Below are positions 61,922 through 64,000 of a stretch of DNA of 64,000 nucleotides, one piece after another. How positions within the stretch are numbered: position 1 is the first letter of the stretch; each line of letters starts with the position of its first letter. Location of the stretch: the NCBI RefSeq assembly GCF_018139545.1, contig NZ_JAGSPJ010000005.1, positions 124,001 to 188,000 on the forward strand. The letters are read 5' to 3'. The notes under the pieces are model-generated. The model worked only from the letters and a program-made list of their open reading frames with translations. It searched no databases and had not been told where the DNA came from. Source of the DNA: Affinundibacterium fentianense. Lineage in GTDB: Bacteria; Pseudomonadota; Gammaproteobacteria; Burkholderiales; Burkholderiaceae_D. Position numbers and translations under genes: made by a program.

Positions 61922-62824
61922 TTAGGTTCGCAAGCTACGATTGAATAATTCGATAGTCCGTGACCACGCGAGTTTTGCAGCGGACTGATCAAAGCGCGGT
62001 GTCGTGTCATTATTGAAGCCGTGTTCAACCCCTTCATAGACAAATCCTTGATATTTCACACCAGCGGTTTTGAGTGCTTCTTCATACTTTGGCCAAGCTG
62101 CTACCAAACGTTCGTCTTTGCTCGCATGATGCACCAGCATTTCTGCTTTGATATTCGGGACGAGATCTAGAGCTGGCGCACCGCCATAAAACGGAACTGC
62201 GGCAGCCAAAGTCGGAATCTTGGTCGCCAAGAAATTGGCGATCGCACCGCCGTAGCAAAAACCCACCACGCCGACTTTGCCATTTCCACCCGCTATTGTT
62301 TTTAAGATGCCCGCGGCAGTGATGAAGTCCTCGCGCGTTTTTGTTTGATCGAGTTTCGGGAATAACTCGCGTGCTTTATCTTCCGTCCCTGGATAACCAC
62401 CAAGTGGAAACAAGGCATCGGGAGCGAAAGCGATAAAATTATCGAGCGCGACGCGACGCGCAACATCTTCAATATGCGGATTCAAGCCGCGATTTTCATG
62501 TACCACTAACACAGCGGGGAGTGGACCTTTGGCATTGGCAGGTTTAACCAAATAGCCGCGTAATGTGCCGTAACCATTGGGGGAGGGATACTCAACATAG
62601 CTCGCAACGATGCGCGCATCATCTGGAGTAATTTGCTGAGCCTGCGCGAAGTTGGGACTTAATGCAAGCAACAAGCCTTCGGCGGTCATCGCACCTGCTG
62701 CATACTTCCCAGCAGAGCTTAAAAAGCCGCGGCGACTGAGTCCACCATGGACGTATTGATCAAATAGTTTTAACACTTCTGGGTGAAAATCTTTGGCACT
62801 TTGTTGTGGAAATTTTTGTGACAT
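61922..62824 (-). CDS. Tat-exported dienelactone hydrolase family protein
   Basis: Alpha/beta hydrolase related to carboxymethylenebutenolidase. The 300 residues from ATG 62824 have a twin-arginine signal (LSRRGFLSSAGKYAAGAM, Arg31-Arg32) with predicted cleavage after AQA near residue 62. The triad is Cys190 (GVVGFCYGG), Asp237 (SKDERLV) and His268 (VEHGFNN). The oxyanion segment VVHENRGLNPHI is conserved. GAGGAGAG upstream supports this start; the frame continues to 62869 without conservation. Substrate unknown. Confidence 0.92.
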   Translation of the reverse strand: MSQKFPQQSAKDFHPEVLKLFDQYVHGGLSRRGFLSSAGKYAAGAMTAEGLLLALSPNFAQAQQITPDDARIVASYVEYPSPNGYGTLRGYLVKPANAKGPLPAVLVVHENRGLNPHIEDVARRVALDNFIAFAPDALFPLGGYPGTEDKARELFPKLDQTKTREDFITAAGILKTIAGGNGKVGVVGFCYGGAIANFLATKIPTLAAAVPFYGGAPALDLVPNIKAEMLVHHASKDERLVAAWPKYEEALKTAGVKYQGFVYEGVEHGFNNDTTPRFDQSAAKLAWSRTIELFNRSLRT

Positions 62825-63217
62825 TCTTACTCTCCTCGTCGTTGTTCGGATTGTTCGGATTGTACGCATGAGTTGTTGAAAGTGATGATTTGCTCACGCA
62901 CATTACGATACACATAAACGAAAAACTTTGCATGGGAGCGCGTTGTTGATACATTGGAGCGATTTCTGAGTAAAAGCACGCAATCGGTTTGCCATGGGGG
63001 CTGGAACCTAGACTGTCGTCTTTTAGTGGCTAATTGGTACACTACCTGATCGACTCTTTACTTGCCTTTGCAGTGTTTTTTGTGGCACATTTGCTTTGCA
63101 ATTTTTCTTTTTTTAGATGTATGGATTTGAGGCATTGCCGATGTCCTCGTTAGACCCTGATGTTTCCTCCGCTGTTCCTTAGCCGCATTCACTGTCAAAT
63201 AAGATAGGAGCTTTACT
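62825..63217. other. 393-base gap between the hydrolase and VOC genes
   Basis: Divergent promoter region of two genes. A tandem TTGTTCGGA repeat sits at about 62843-62860, just before the hydrolase ribosome site. I see no gene in it. Confidence 0.5.
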
Positions 63218-63604
63218 ATGAAAAATAATCCAGTCGGTTGGTTCGAGATTTATGTTCAGGACATGCCACGTGCGAAACGCTTTTATGAAGCGGTATTTCA
63301 AACGGAATTGACACTCCTTCCTAATCCTGATCCCGAGGGCTTTTCAGAGATGGAAATGTTGACATTTCCGATGTCGATGGAAGATTACGGCGCATCTGGT
63401 GCTTTGGTGAAAATGCCTGATTGCCCATCAGGAGGAAGCACCTTAATTTATTTTTCGTGCGATGATTGCGCAATCGAAGCCGAGCGCGCCGCCCAAAATG
63501 GAGGGGCGATTTTTAAAGGCAAGATGGCGATCGGTGAGCATGGGTTTATTGCTATGGTGGTGGATACCGAAGGCAATATGGTAGGTCTGCATTCTATGCA
63601 ATGA
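63218..63604 (+). CDS. VOC-family (glyoxalase/bleomycin-resistance fold) protein
   Basis: A 128-residue protein made of two beta-alpha-beta-beta-beta repeats of the vicinal-oxygen-chelate fold. Characteristic are VGWFEIYVQDMPRAKRFYEAVF at the N-terminus, LIYFSCDDCAIEAERAAQNGG at the second repeat, and GEHGFIAMVVDTEGNMVGLHS at the end, which includes the metal-type Glu position. Members have diverse or unknown substrates. AGGAGC precedes the ATG. Confidence 0.88.
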   Translation: MKNNPVGWFEIYVQDMPRAKRFYEAVFQTELTLLPNPDPEGFSEMEMLTFPMSMEDYGASGALVKMPDCPSGGSTLIYFSCDDCAIEAERAAQNGGAIFKGKMAIGEHGFIAMVVDTEGNMVGLHSMQ

Positions 63605-63692
63605 GGTCGCGAAGCTAAGAGCCTCGTTCAACTGCTTAGCTGATTCGCATGCTTTCTAGCATCGCTAGGTTTGCAAGGTCACAACAGAGATT

Positions 63693-63722
63693 TTTTGCCC
63701 CCGAACTTGAGCGGGGGCAAAA
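63693..63722. other. GC-rich hairpin with inverted T/A flanks
   Basis: TTTTGCCCCCG (63693-63703) pairs with CGGGGGCAAAA (63712-63722) around an 8-base loop. T residues precede and A residues follow the stem, the reverse of what an intrinsic terminator needs on either strand. Confidence 0.6.
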
Positions 63723-63738
63723 TACAGTGAAAGACAAA

Positions 63739-64000
63739 TTAGTCGACAAGTTTAAGCGCCAAGGTAATTTGCTGCCAATCTATGTATTTGAAGTTTTGCG
63801 CTCCATCTGGCAGGTGCTTATGACCATCTTGTACGATCATAATGCCCTTGTTGTATCCCGCACCGAAGCTGGCTGAACTGACTTCCAGCCCATCCGTCTC
63901 GGAACTGCCATCGATGCCTTTTGCAAGGTTAAAGCCGATACGAAATTTACCTCGATAAGAAAATGGTGCTTGTGCGTCATAGATCACATAACTATTATCA
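63739..64000 (-). CDS. beta-propeller phytase, C-terminal part (cut by window edge)
   Basis: Only the last approximately 87 codons are in the window; the frame is open to base 64000 and reads DNSYVIYDAQAPFSYRGKF before the visible blocks. The segment GSSETDGLEVSSASFG, then GIMIVQDGHKHLPDG and AQNFKYIDWQQI match the end of calcium-dependent beta-propeller phytases (3-phytase), which release phosphate from phytate outside the cell. In those enzymes the TDG-containing loop and the QDG strand belong to the last propeller blades. The start codon and signal peptide lie beyond the edge; the GTG at 63987 is internal. Confidence 0.85.
   Translation of the reverse strand, partial: DNSYVIYDAQAPFSYRGKFRIGFNLAKGIDGSSETDGLEVSSASFGAGYNKGIMIVQDGHKHLPDGAQNFKYIDWQQITLALKLVD

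Noticed and set aside
63083..63099. TGGCAC followed by TTTGC, a second sigma-54-like site
   Set aside because: GG and the GC of TTTGC are separated by 12 rather than ten bases, so it does not fit the -24/-12 spacing.

Overview
The window looks like chromosomal core DNA of a betaproteobacterium of the order Burkholderiales, most plausibly an Oxalobacteraceae member of moderate G+C (an Undibacterium-like organism; this is inference from gene order and protein flavour, not a database match). The supporting arrangement is mlaC-mlaB / ABC exporter / bolA / murA / hisGD-CBHAFIE / hinT / tatABC / degS-like / petABC / sspAB / tRNA-Thr. I see no insertion sequence, transposase, prophage or CRISPR array.

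Layout. 1-3.1 kb: end of the Mla lipid-transport operon, a two-gene ABC-2 exporter and a BolA-like protein. 3.1-12.4 kb: murA followed by the histidine genes (hisG, hisD, hisC, hisB, hisH, hisA, hisF, hisI, hisE), interrupted between hisD and hisC by a solitary beta-class DNA methyltransferase. 12.4-17.5 kb: hinT, tatA, tatB, tatC, a DUF2461 protein, a membrane-anchored HtrA protease, a Nif3-family protein and mscL. 17.9-22.2 kb: cytochrome bc1 (petABC), sspA, sspB and tRNA-Thr(UGU). 22.3-29.0 kb: phzF-like gene, ubiX, grxD, a DUF2141 plus carotenoid-oxygenase pair, and tex.

29.3-50.4 kb is the accessory and most interesting part. A 726-residue coiled-coil membrane protein is transcribed away from a 14-gene locus encoding a type IV pilus or type II secretion-like machine of the MSHA flavour: secretin, assembly ATPase, GspF-like platform protein, GspL/PilMN-like, PilP/GspC-like, ExeA-like ATPase with a peptidoglycan-binding domain, TPR protein, and seven prepilins. 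Upstream lie a textbook sigma-54 promoter, an array of phased TTTACRYGT-like repeats and, inside the presumed leader, a terminator-like hairpin. Three of the prepilins carry long C-terminal extensions with Gly/Ala-rich hydrophobic helical blocks that normal pilins do not have; the largest (752 residues) also has an internal duplication. I consider this the candidate undescribed system: a pilus or pseudopilus whose tip subunits may be able to insert into a membrane. The retraction ATPase PilT and a prepilin peptidase are not in the window.

50.5-64 kb: dsbB-prmC-GNAT (translationally coupled, minus strand), a molybdopterin oxidoreductase, a fadD-type acyl-CoA ligase, a periplasmic solute-binding protein, an acyl-CoA thioesterase, an ATM1-type ABC exporter, a LysR regulator, a small CZB zinc-binding protein, a Tat-exported dienelactone hydrolase, a VOC protein, and the 3' end of a beta-propeller phytase running off the right edge.

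All coordinates and motifs were read by eye; no similarity search was run. Family names rest on recognised motifs and gene order.
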